Shown here one piece after another: positions 19,603-28,502 of a stretch of DNA of 64,000 nt. The first letter of the stretch is position 1. Each line of letters starts with the position of its first letter. The stretch covers positions 3,100,001-3,164,000 of the forward strand of contig JAPFFF010000011.1 of assembly GCA_039105265.1 (NCBI GenBank). The letters are read 5' to 3'. The notes under the pieces are model-generated. The model saw nothing but the letters and a program-made list of their open reading frames with translations, did no database searches and was not told the DNA's origin. The DNA is from Tritrichomonas musculus (lineage: Eukaryota; Parabasalia; Tritrichomonadida; Tritrichomonadidae). Made by a program: the position numbers and the translations under genes.

Positions 19603-20469
19603 ATGAGTGCCTTTAATTTTAAGCCAGAAAAAGTGCCTCAACAGCAACAGAACCAGCAGCCGCATAATCAACAGCCGCAAAATCAACAGTCGCCAATTCA
19701 GCAACAGCAACCGACAGTACAGCTAGCAAATCAACAACAATCGCCACCTTCTGCTCCGCCACCTTCTCAAGAAACGAAATTAGAAAGGAAAAAAAGCCTC
19801 ACCAACCTTTCTTCTAATGTTAAAACGCGTTATGAATTTCCAGATATCTGGAAATTCTGGTTGATTTTAGTATCTTCTCAACAAAGTTCCAGACAATATC
19901 AGATAGAGGAAATATTTTCTTTTAGAATTTCAGATTATTTTTTTCACTACTATCATGCTCTTCCCAAATTATCAGAACTTAAAAATGTGAACAATAAAAA
20001 CATTTCACTCGCTCTATTTAAAGACCAAATTAAACCAGCTTGGGAAGATCCTAAAAATCAAGGCGGTGGTTATTACAGTTTCACTATTTCTCTCAATGAC
20101 AAAGGGGAAGAAGAGAAAAAAGATGATGATGAAAAGAAAGCTGATACTAATAAAGAGCTTGATGACCTGAAAAAGCCAATTGATAAAATTTGGTTTTTCA
20201 TGCTTTTAAGAATTATTGGTAATTCTTTGCAAGAAGAATTCAAAGATAGAGTTAGCATAAATGGAATTTATATGAAGCTCAAGCCAAACAATAATGCATA
20301 TGACATGCAAATATGGGTTGGCCCTTCGCAGCGTGAGCCCAATACTGATACAGATTTCATTAATAATATCGTTAATTTTTGTAAAGAATATGCGAATTAT
20401 GATTTTAACATCCCCAGGCAAGGAATAATGAAGCCTACCTTTGTTTCATTCCAAAGCAAAAAGAAATAA
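19603..20469 (+). CDS. eIF4E-family cap-binding protein with polyglutamine N-terminus
   Basis: 288 residues. Residues ~12-60 are Gln/Pro rich. The eIF4E fold follows: 'IWKFWLILVS' aligns to the family's first Trp strand, and 'LFKDQIKPAWEDPKNQGGG' matches the cap-binding 'FK..I.P.WED..N..GG' block, keeping the Trp equivalent to human W102 and the Glu after it. At the position of human W56 this protein has Tyr ('RQYQIEEIF'), and W73 (eIF4G binding) appears as Phe. Tyr at W56 is a mark of class II (4EHP-like) members, so it may be a translational repressor or variant cap binder. An acidic/Lys-rich insertion lies near 165-190. Which class it belongs to needs an alignment. Confidence 0.82.
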   Translation: MSAFNFKPEKVPQQQQNQQPHNQQPQNQQSPIQQQQPTVQLANQQQSPPSAPPPSQETKLERKKSLTNLSSNVKTRYEFPDIWKFWLILVSSQQSSRQYQIEEIFSFRISDYFFHYYHALPKLSELKNVNNKNISLALFKDQIKPAWEDPKNQGGGYYSFTISLNDKGEEEKKDDDEKKADTNKELDDLKKPIDKIWFFMLLRIIGNSLQEEFKDRVSINGIYMKLKPNNNAYDMQIWVGPSQREPNTDTDFINNIVNFCKEYANYDFNIPRQGIMKPTFVSFQSKKK

Positions 20470-20802
20470 TATTATAAATAAAGATTATTTATTTATTTTA
20501 ATTGATTTTTTTAATTAATAGCTTTGAATTTCAAAGTATTCATTCACACCCAACATGTATATCAAGTATTTTAATAAATAAAAAATTTGTTCTATTATTG
20601 TTTATAATATTTAACTAAACATGCTATCAAAAGCATGAGTAAAGTCTTACCAAAAGAGCCCAATGTATAAATGCTATATTCTATGATAATAGCATATTTC
20701 CTTTTTTTCTTATTATTTCATTAATCATGTAATGTTGTAAGTCCATCATTCAAATTTAAAAAAATTTTCCATTAAAAAGTTTAATAAATCACAAAATTTT
20801 AA
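20470..20802. other. Intergenic AT-rich spacer
   Basis: 333 bp with a small stem (ATGCTAT near 20670 with ATAGCAT near 20688). No gene seen. Confidence 0.5.
20789..20793 (+). promoter_or_regulatory. Initiator-like element (TCACA)
   Basis: Fits TCA+1YW, with +1 at 20791, 12 nt before the ATG at 20803. The leader resembles that of the eIF4E-like gene. Confidence 0.45.
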
Positions 20803-21378
20803 ATGAATAGAAAATCTGTTGCTGAGGCGAAAATGCCAGAAGAACTAACGCCTGCGATGAAAATTGAATTCAATGTTTTAAAATCTAAATTGACCGAACT
20901 GGAAACTCAGTGGTTTCGTCTTCTCGATAACGAAAATCCTGATCAAAAAAGATACGGCGAAATTGTCGATCAAGAATATCAATCAATGATTAGTCATGCA
21001 AATAAACTTGCAGAAGTGCGTGTTAATTCAATTAATGCACAATATAATGAAAAAAAAAAAAAAATTATGTCAGATTATGAAGAAAACAAACGATTATTAT
21101 TCAATCGAGTTATGTATGGATATCATTCACGATACCAATTGATTGTTAATCGTTTACGGGAACTAATTGGTCCCGAATTTGATTCTTTTCTGGCAAGTAA
21201 AAATGATATTGAATTTCCGCAAATTTCTTCAAATGCCCACAACGAAAGAAATATTTCACAGCCAGATGATTTGAAACTTTCTATGTCTCACCATGAAATT
21301 GAACGTCAAATATTAAAAATGCAAAAATTGATCGAAGCACCTAGCACTCCAGCCGAAGAACCTCCTCCACCTGCATAA
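20803..21378 (+). CDS. Sds3/BRMS1-like coiled-coil protein (tentative)
   Basis: 191 residues, mostly helical. Residues ~22-110 have the spacing of the Sds3-like family: 'LKSKLTELETQWFRLLDNEN', then a tyrosine-containing turn, 'ANKLAEVRVNSINAQYNEKK' and a long basic helix. Sds3 and BRMS1 are subunits of Sin3-type histone deacetylase complexes. The C-terminus has a short coil and a Pro tail. The similarity is by pattern only and could reflect general coiled coil. Convergent with the aminopeptidase gene, about 100 bp apart. Confidence 0.5.
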   Translation: MNRKSVAEAKMPEELTPAMKIEFNVLKSKLTELETQWFRLLDNENPDQKRYGEIVDQEYQSMISHANKLAEVRVNSINAQYNEKKKKIMSDYEENKRLLFNRVMYGYHSRYQLIVNRLRELIGPEFDSFLASKNDIEFPQISSNAHNERNISQPDDLKLSMSHHEIERQILKMQKLIEAPSTPAEEPPPPA

Positions 21379-21479
21379 GAGTAATTCAGCATAATATTTT
21401 TTGTCTCTTTAGTCTTAATTATAATTGTTTATAATAATAAATATATATTCTAAATAAATTATTCATCTAATAACATATT

Positions 21480-22631
21480 TTATTCAATTATAACAGTATC
21501 TTCAAATCTACAGCCAATTCCTCGTAATTCTTTAGGAATATCAAGAGAATCTTCAGGGAAATAGATTCCTGGCTCAACAGAAAATACGCATCCCTTTTTG
21601 AGTTTGAAATCGTAACCAATTGAATCGCAATCATGAACATCAAGGCCAATCCAGTGTGATACGTAATGAGGATAATATTCTCTAAGCTGATTTATGTTTA
21701 ATTTAAGTCCAAATTGAGTCAAGCCTCTCATCAGCATATCTTCACTTAAATGATGGAGAAGGCCTAGAGAGTAAATTTGGCCTTTTTGAGCTTTACGGAC
21801 TAGAAAATTTTTAATTTCATCAACCATTTCAAGTAAATCACTATGAGCTTCTGAAATTTTACCAATAGGTACTGTTCGAGTAAAATCTGAGGCATAGTTC
21901 ATATATTCGCATCCTGCATCCATCATCAAGCATTCACCTTCTTTCATTATCTTATTATTTTCAATATAATGCAAAGATGTTGCATTTTTTCCTGATGCGC
22001 AAACTATTGGATAAGAAAAACCTGTAGCGCCACGCTCAATGCATTCTAGCTTAAATCTTGATGCAACTTGAGCTTCTGATACTCCTGGTTTTGCGATTGA
22101 AAGCGAAATATTATGAGCTGCTTTGCTAATTTCACATGCTTTTTTAATTAATGAAATTTCTTTAGGTGATTTGATTATTCGTAAAAGATCAATATATTGG
22201 CTAATTGATTGAAACTTAGGGCTATGCCTTTTTTGATGAGGTGGAGCACTTGAAAAAATAAGAGAAGGAGTCTGAATCCTACGAGCAATCCAATATTCTA
22301 GCTCTGATGTTGGCAAGACTTTGTCAACTCCACTAAATTTTTGGGCTTCTTCAAAAGGTGTTCTAAAACCTTCCCACATTTCTTCGTATGGAATTCGAGG
22401 CGGGAGATATAATGTTGAAAAAGGTTTCCCATCTTGCTCATGAATTGTTAATATACCACCTGGACGTGTATATCCTGTTAAATATACTAGATCAGAAAAT
22501 TGATTGAATTGATATCGTACTGATGGTGAGCGTTTTAATACATTACGTCCATATATAATAACTGAAGCTTGTTTATTTTTAAGAAGATTAAATAGCCTAA
22601 GCCTTCTATCAATAAAATCTGAAGCAATCAT
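21480..22631 (-). CDS. Xaa-Pro aminopeptidase (aminopeptidase P, M24B)
   Basis: 383 residues. Metallopeptidase removing N-terminal residues before proline. N-terminal creatinase-like domain ~1-150, catalytic pita-bread domain ~155-383. All five metal ligands are visible: Asp238, Asp249, His326 (in 'SHWIGLDVHD'), Glu353 ('SVEPGIY') and Glu377 ('RFEDTV'). No targeting peptide is clear. The protein stops six residues after the last ligand, so it lacks the ~30-40-residue tail found in many homologues. The catalytic set is complete, so I treat it as functional. ATG at 22629-22631. Confidence 0.93.
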   Translation of the reverse strand: MIASDFIDRRLRLFNLLKNKQASVIIYGRNVLKRSPSVRYQFNQFSDLVYLTGYTRPGGILTIHEQDGKPFSTLYLPPRIPYEEMWEGFRTPFEEAQKFSGVDKVLPTSELEYWIARRIQTPSLIFSSAPPHQKRHSPKFQSISQYIDLLRIIKSPKEISLIKKACEISKAAHNISLSIAKPGVSEAQVASRFKLECIERGATGFSYPIVCASGKNATSLHYIENNKIMKEGECLMMDAGCEYMNYASDFTRTVPIGKISEAHSDLLEMVDEIKNFLVRKAQKGQIYSLGLLHHLSEDMLMRGLTQFGLKLNINQLREYYPHYVSHWIGLDVHDCDSIGYDFKLKKGCVFSVEPGIYFPEDSLDIPKELRGIGCRFEDTVIIE

Positions 22632-22810
22632 AAACTTGAGATTGAAATGCTAACCAATTCTATTTGGCCTCATTTTGACCTAAAATTTAAAAAAAAATCA
22701 TCAAGAGTAAGACGAAAATAAACATTTAAAATAAAAACATATATACATATTCTACACATCTAATAATTATCTTTTAACTTTTCATTCTAATAACAAAAAA
22801 TGATCGTTCA

Positions 22811-22816
<6 letters not shown>

Positions 22817-22841
<25 letters not shown>
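22817..22841. repeat. Poly-T tract
   Basis: About 24 consecutive T directly after the SS18-like stop codon (in plus coordinates). A homopolymer prone to length change and assembly error. Confidence 0.7.
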
Positions 22842-22842
22842 G

Positions 22843-23412
22843 TTAAGCAGGAGCATCATTTTTATCATTTACATTGGGAACTTGCTCTGCTTCTTTTTTC
22901 ACGTCTACGATATCTTTTTGAAATATTTCAACTTGGCCTTCTCCGACTTTTTCACCTTCAGCTTCGTCTTTTGCTTTTATACTATGATAAAATTCTAAAT
23001 CGCCTTCATACTTAGTGGCTTCAGAGAATCTGTTTTCACGTTTGAGAAAATCGATAAAACTTGTGCATAAGTCATGAACTTCTGTGAGTGAGATTGATGT
23101 AATTTTTGAAATCAAGTCTAGATCTTTCATTCCATTTTCTTTTATAGCTTGAATGAAAGCAGTAGCATTAGCTTTTTTATCTGTTTTGCTTTTTTTCGAA
23201 GTACCTTTTTCGTTTTTTACCCCAATCGAAGGATGAGGACGATTATCAGCAAGAGAAGCAAGTTGAACCAAATTTAAATGAAGTCGCGTTTGATAAAGGA
23301 GGCAGTCCATCATTCTGCCTTCACTTTGGCTTTTCATAATAATTTGTATTATTCGTGCATTTTCATCTAGAATTTGCTGCAATTCTTCTGATGTTGGTTG
23401 TTTTTCATCCAT
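22843..23412 (-). CDS. SS18/SSXT (GIF)-type protein, putative SWI/SNF subunit
   Basis: 189 residues. Residues ~9-60 match the SSXT (SNH) domain: 'ILDENARIIQIIMKSQSEGR' then 'CLLYQTRLHLNLVQLASLAD', the signature 'LDEN..LI..I...QN.G+..EC..YQ..L..NL..LA.IAD'. In animals (SS18) and plants (GIF/AN3) this domain tethers coactivators to SWI/SNF (BAF) remodelers. The rest has a Lys-rich linker and a helical, acidic C-terminal half with no QPGY region. The ATG at 23410-23412 follows an AATGA/TCATT initiator-like site 18 nt upstream. The domain is a confident match; the complex is inferred. Confidence 0.8.
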   Translation of the reverse strand: MDEKQPTSEELQQILDENARIIQIIMKSQSEGRMMDCLLYQTRLHLNLVQLASLADNRPHPSIGVKNEKGTSKKSKTDKKANATAFIQAIKENGMKDLDLISKITSISLTEVHDLCTSFIDFLKRENRFSEATKYEGDLEFYHSIKAKDEAEGEKVGEGQVEIFQKDIVDVKKEAEQVPNVNDKNDAPA

Positions 23413-23427
23413 AAAAATTTATTTTTT

Positions 23428-23432
23428 AATGA
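23428..23432 (-). promoter_or_regulatory. Initiator-like element (TCATT on minus)
   Basis: Minus-strand TCATT, with +1 at 23430, 18 nt before the SS18-like start. Confidence 0.45.
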
Positions 23433-23613
23433 AAAGGAAAACTGGCGTTTGAAATTTGATTTACCTTTGAAATTGAAAATTGAATAAAAAATAAACAAAC
23501 AAAATAAAAATAAATAATATCGCAAATTTTACAAACAAAATGATAGATTCAAAGATTTCCAAACCATAAATGTTTCATTGTTGATGTACTTGGGAAATAT
23601 AATCATGCGAATA

Positions 23614-24900
23614 TTAAATAACTCTAAGATTCTTTGCAAGTGGATTCTTTGGACCAAGAGATTTCCTTGTGAGGTGAGGTGGTCTAGATGGAGTAACATT
23701 TGAATGAGGCTTTGGTAATAAACTAGATGTGCTTTTTTTGGGGCGATGATTCAAACATGAGGTAAACTGTTTAATATTCGGAGTGCGTTTCTGAGATTTC
23801 GAAGTTTGAAGTGGAGGGAGAGCAGCTGGTTCTTTTGGAGGTTGAATGGAAGGTTTTTCTGTGAGTGGATTAGTTAATACCCAGTAAACAGTTGTAGCTT
23901 GAGTAATTTCGCCATTCGCTAACTGTGATTTGAGGCTTTCAGGATCAACATGAAATTCATTTTGGCATCTGTCAATCAATGATTGATCTGGTTGTGTTAA
24001 TGGGCGACGTTTAAATTTAAGGATATCTGCATAATTGCGAATATTATAAAAAAGGATCGGCATTGGAGTCATACGAACAGAAATTGGTGGAATTCCACGT
24101 AGCCATGGATGCGATTGAAGCTGCAATAACGTTGGACGTTTCTCTGGAGATGGCGTTAACATTTTCCGCATGATGTCTGCGCATGCTCCTGATATTCCAG
24201 GAGGTGGTTGAAAAGATTCTGCTTCTTGAATTAATGATTTCATATCATTAACGCGAATTGTAAATGGTAAACGCGACGTGAGCATTGCATATAGACATAC
24301 ACCAAGGGACCATACATCGCATTTTTCATTATATTCATGGCCACCAATAATTTCTGGTGGTTGATATCCTGGAGAACCAACAATTGTTCGCATTATATTA
24401 TTATAAAATGTACTAGCTAAGCCAAAATCAATTAATTTAATTCCATTATTTTTGTCCATAAGTACATTTTCAAGTTTTAAGTCACGATGGACAAGAAAAT
24501 GCGTTGCATGTAGATGTCTTAATACAGAATATAATTGGAGAAATAGACGTCTTGTTTCAAGTTCTGGTAAGCATTTTGACTTGCTCACATAGTTAAGTAA
24601 TGTGCCATTGGGAGAATATTCCATGAAAAAAAATAATAAAGGCTGTCGAAACGAAAAACGATAAAATGTTGAAACGTTTGGATGCTCTACTTGCATAAAA
24701 ACACTAATTTCACGCATTATTCCATTAAATGAACTTTTTGTTTGAGCATCTAGATTAATTATTTTACATGCACAAAACGTATTTGTTGGAACATGTCGTG
24801 CAAAATGAACTTGACTAAATCCTCCATGTGAAAATTTCTCTAGAATCTCAAAGTCATCAATTACTTGTCCTTGGATATTGCTTAGAAGTGACTCATCCAT
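23614..24900 (-). CDS. Serine/threonine protein kinase (CAMK/SNF1-like)
   Basis: 428 residues from the ATG at 24898-24900; the frame extends to a TTG at 24945 that I do not use. Kinase domain ~16-275: glycine loop 'FSHGGFSQV' (25-31), ATP lysine K46 ('CACKI'), HRD at 138-140 followed by LKLEN, DFG at 158-160, and PPE at 181-183 in place of APE. The activation segment 'TIVGSPGYQPPE' and subdomain IX-XI residues are intact, so it should be active. HRDLKLEN and the loop lengths fit CAMK/AMPK-like trichomonad kinases. The C-terminal ~150 residues are basic, Pro/Ser rich, without a known domain. Substrate unknown. Confidence 0.9.
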   Translation of the reverse strand: MDESLLSNIQGQVIDDFEILEKFSHGGFSQVHFARHVPTNTFCACKIINLDAQTKSSFNGIMREISVFMQVEHPNVSTFYRFSFRQPLLFFFMEYSPNGTLLNYVSKSKCLPELETRRLFLQLYSVLRHLHATHFLVHRDLKLENVLMDKNNGIKLIDFGLASTFYNNIMRTIVGSPGYQPPEIIGGHEYNEKCDVWSLGVCLYAMLTSRLPFTIRVNDMKSLIQEAESFQPPPGISGACADIMRKMLTPSPEKRPTLLQLQSHPWLRGIPPISVRMTPMPILFYNIRNYADILKFKRRPLTQPDQSLIDRCQNEFHVDPESLKSQLANGEITQATTVYWVLTNPLTEKPSIQPPKEPAALPPLQTSKSQKRTPNIKQFTSCLNHRPKKSTSSLLPKPHSNVTPSRPPHLTRKSLGPKNPLAKNLRVI

Positions 24901-26911
24901 TCTCGAAAGTATTTTTATATCGTATTGAAAAAGTTTCACATTCAATTTTCTGTTTACAAATAATTGAATAATGATGAAATTGAATTCTTTTTATTTTTCT
25001 CAAATTGCGAAGATATCGCATTTTTTATTAAAAAAAAGAATAGTATAGAAGCCAACTCCATCAAAGAGAAGGTAAATGCCAATCATACAATCAATAGCAA
25101 TATTAATTTAATAGCTTTAAACAAGCATATTTTGAGAATTGCTTAGCGCCAAAATAATTACTTTCTCAATTTTTGAGAGAGAATAAAAACGTAACAACGT
25201 TTTGACATCTTTTGTAGGAATTGACCATAAAATCAGTTATTAATAATCATTGCGCATCTATAAGTTAATAATAATATTATTTAATTGCTTATAATGAATT
25301 TTATTAAGATCCGTTTACATTTCATAGAATGTTATCATTCATGTCTATTTTATATTTCATAGAAAGTTATCATTAGTTTCTATTAATAATCACTATAATG
25401 AATTATATTAGAATGATATGAGAAATACTTTGGTTTTCAATTAGTTAAAACTAAAGAAAAATAAAAATGAGTAATCGATACAATAATCATTAAAATGAGT
25501 ATTAATGCCATTATTTTATCAATTTTAGTAATTGAAATGTTATTTGACCGAGTTCCTGTCTTACAAAAAACATTCTTTATTTTCAAAATTCATGAATCAA
25601 TTATAGTGTTAATAAATAAATATTAAAATTTGATGATTTGAATATAGATCATCAAATCAAAGAATATTGTATTTCATCAAGCCTGTGAAAATCAATGTAT
25701 CAATAATAAATACTATCATGTTTGCTTTTAGATAATCGAGAATCAATTCTATAAAATCAGCCACTCTTTAATATCTTTCTCGCTTGTTAATTGTATATAT
25801 GGTTTTTGATATCTTTAATTAAGATGAAGGTTATTTTGAACTTTAACAAAAAAAAAACATCCATTTAAAAACCATGTTGTATAAAATTTACAAACTCACC
25901 AGTCTTACCAAACCAAGATATAGTGTTTAAAGAAATAGAAATATTGAATCCAAATTTTACTTGAAATTGTTTACATTTTGGTTTCAATATTATTGCAATA
26001 CTGTTGTGCTTTATAAAAAATTCATGTGTGAATTAATTTTTTTAATAAAATTTTGCTTTAAAGTCTTTGCCAATTCAAGAAAATAAAAAATCACCAAAAA
26101 CATCAGGTTAAAAATTCAAATTTCATCTTTTAAAATACGAAAATTCTATGTTCAATGGATTTGACTAATGACTTTAAAAGTATTTGATTCATAATGAAAC
26201 AATTTTTATTTTGATCAAATTTTTTCTATGTATTTGAAGAGTAATGATCCCCATTTTAATTAAATGCTTGTGTATTTGAAAAATCAAAAATTGGTGCATC
26301 AAATCTTATTCAAACTGAAATCAAATTACTCAAGATAATATTTTCATTCAGATATCATGAATTTGATAATAGTAAGTGTTTAAATTGTAACAATCATGAT
26401 AATTTAAAACTCTTTTTTGAGATGAAACATGATATTTAAAAATCCAAAAAATAATTCGCTTTCTTTACATAAATAAGATAATAGTGATGTAATCTTCAAA
26501 CATTAATAGATTAATATGTAATTTATATAAAAATCGCTCACATATCAATTTATCAAAATTTTTTTTATATGGGAAAAGGAATAATTTCCTTTGTTACCAC
26601 AATTTGTTTTTATTGTTAGTTTGTTAATTTGGCTTGGTTTGGCTTCAATTTAAAATGAATAATGAACAATTTCAATTCAGCATTCAAAATTGAACTCTTT
26701 ATTTTTTTTTTTTTTATTGTTTGATGTAATCAAAAGTTTGGAAAATAAAAAAATGATTGTTTTTTATTTTTGAATTTCCATGAAAAAAATGATGTCATTT
26801 TCTCAAAATTAGAAAATGATTGTTCCAAGGACTCAAATTGAGAACCTTTTTTTTTTTATAATAGTTATTTTAATGATATAAAAACAATGACTTCATTTTT
26901 TACCAATTTAA
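24901..26911. other. 2-kb AT-rich intergenic region
   Basis: No credible gene; a 60-codon frame at 24964-25146 looks random. Contains an imperfect ~33-bp tandem duplication around 25319-25385 (shared cores TTTCATAGAA and GTTATCATT) and a small hairpin near 25631-25660 (TTTGATGAT / ATCATCAAA). I see no transposon ends. Confidence 0.5.
26893..26897 (+). promoter_or_regulatory. Initiator-like element (TCATT)
   Basis: Fits TCA+1YW, with +1 at 26895, 17 nt before the ATG at 26912. Confidence 0.45.
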
Positions 26912-27481
26912 ATGGAAACAATACCAGCCGAGCAAACTCCTTCTACTAATTCTCATGTTGAAGAAGAAGAAAAGCCATTAGAAGAGAACTCTGAAGAAAA
27001 ATCAGAAGAAAAGAAAGATAAGAAAGATAAGAAGAAGGACAAGAAAGATAAAAAAGATAAAAAAGATAAGAAGAAGGACAAGAAAGACAAGAAAGATAAG
27101 AAGGACAAAAAAGATAAGAAAGATAAGAAAGATAAAGATGATGATGACAAGAAAGATAAAGATGAAAGTGAAAGCAGTGATAGTAGTTCAAGCAGCAGCA
27201 GTGGTAAGAAATGTAAGAAAGCTCAAAAGAAAATAAAGAAGCAAATTAAGAAAGTCGGAAAGAAGCAAAAGAAGTTAATTAAGAAAGTTAAAGAACAAAA
27301 TAAAGAATCTGCTAAGATGCTTCAGTTTTTAGTTGCTCTTGAATGCCAAAGACAAGGAATTCCATATTCTCAATATTGGGAAATGAGATATGGCTCAGAT
27401 TCAAGCTCTTCCTCAAGCTCATCATCTAGCTCATCATCAAGTTCATCATCCAGCTCATCATCAAGTTCATCCAGCTCTTAA
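26912..27481 (+). CDS. Lys/Asp- and Ser-rich low-complexity protein
   Basis: 189 residues. Residues ~30-90 are repeats of KKDK/KDKK; ~93-103 a Ser run; ~105-140 a basic helix rich in KK; ~141-158 a short ordered-looking part ('LVALECQRQGIPYSQYWEMR'); the last ~30 residues are nearly all Ser. The composition recalls nucleolar/SR-like or casein-kinase-2 substrate proteins, but I recognise no orthologue. The Ser tail is encoded by mixed Ser codons in a ~12-bp tandem repeat, so it is a DNA repeat as well as a peptide repeat. Both strands of the Lys/Asp region give long frames; this strand has a good leader and a coherent start. Confidence 0.7.
   Translation: METIPAEQTPSTNSHVEEEEKPLEENSEEKSEEKKDKKDKKKDKKDKKDKKDKKKDKKDKKDKKDKKDKKDKKDKDDDDKKDKDESESSDSSSSSSSGKKCKKAQKKIKKQIKKVGKKQKKLIKKVKEQNKESAKMLQFLVALECQRQGIPYSQYWEMRYGSDSSSSSSSSSSSSSSSSSSSSSSSSSS
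27404..27478 (+). repeat. ~12-bp tandem repeat encoding poly-Ser
   Basis: Degenerate copies of AGCTCATCATCA / AGTTCATCATCC at the 3' end of the low-complexity gene; likely variable in copy number. Confidence 0.65.
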
Positions 27482-28502
27482 ATTATTTTTATTATTTTTT
27501 CAGAATTGATTAATAAAACGCCACAAATATTAGATATTTTATTCATTCAATTTGTATTGTAAATATATATGAAAATCGTATTCATTGACCAACCTTCAAA
27601 AATAAATATGATAATATATCTTTTCGAAAGCATTTTACTGGAGTATAATATTTTGTATATATTTTATGTATATACTTAAAAAAGTATAATTGGTATTATT
27701 CTGAGAACCAATACATTTACTATTGGTTGGTAAAAAATCTTTTCCAAATATCATCAACTTTTTGATTTAATATATCAAATATGTATTCAAATTTGTGAAT
27801 GTTTTGAAATGAGTTTTCAAAAATAAATATCTCGACTACATTAATATTTATTGTCATATATTCAACGCATTTCAATCACACACTCATTAAATGATTCAAT
27901 AAGGCATAAAAAATACATTAATAGCAGATCAGATTATGTATTTGATTAGATTGATAGTATTTCTAAAATGGTAAATCTACAAATATAAACGAATGTCTTT
28001 AAAATGTGGAACTTTATTGCAAGCTTTTAATGTCATAGATTTTTGAATTGTATGGCCATATTATATGCAAACAGAATAGCAAAAGAAGTGTGAAATGGAA
28101 ACATGAAGCATTAAAACAAGAACATGAAATCTTTGTAATTAGCAGTTGACATATAGAAGTGGAAAAATCATAAATATAGACCAGATGTTAGGGAACACTT
28201 TTAACATGAACCAAAACGAGTAGTTGTAATGTTAAGGTTGGCTTCTGCCACTCTTTACAAATTACCATCTTAATCTTTTTCCATTGTTTCTTATATAAGG
28301 ACATGCTTTAATACGGTCTTTATCTCTATATTCTTGCAGTTAATTAGTAGATTAATTTTCCATTATGACCTGAAAACATATTTTTATTTTAATCTAAATA
28401 GCACAGTACATCTATTCCAGTTTGTTTGATGCCATTTCAACAACTACTTACAAGATTTCACTAAGAAACAAGAAATAGTATTCAATATATCCAAATTTAT
28501 CT
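27482..28502. other. Intergenic region before relic gene
   Basis: About 1 kb, AT rich up to ~28000 then less so. No intact frame. The right part may be further decayed remains of the relic gene at 28503-30125, but I could not read it. Confidence 0.4.

Noticed and set aside
24964-25146. 60-codon frame upstream of the kinase gene
   Set aside because: No recognisable composition, no promoter signal.
26946-27191. Minus-strand frames opposite the Lys/Asp-rich gene
   Set aside because: They are the reverse reading of a KKD repeat (Ser/Leu/Phe runs); the plus strand has the better start and leader.
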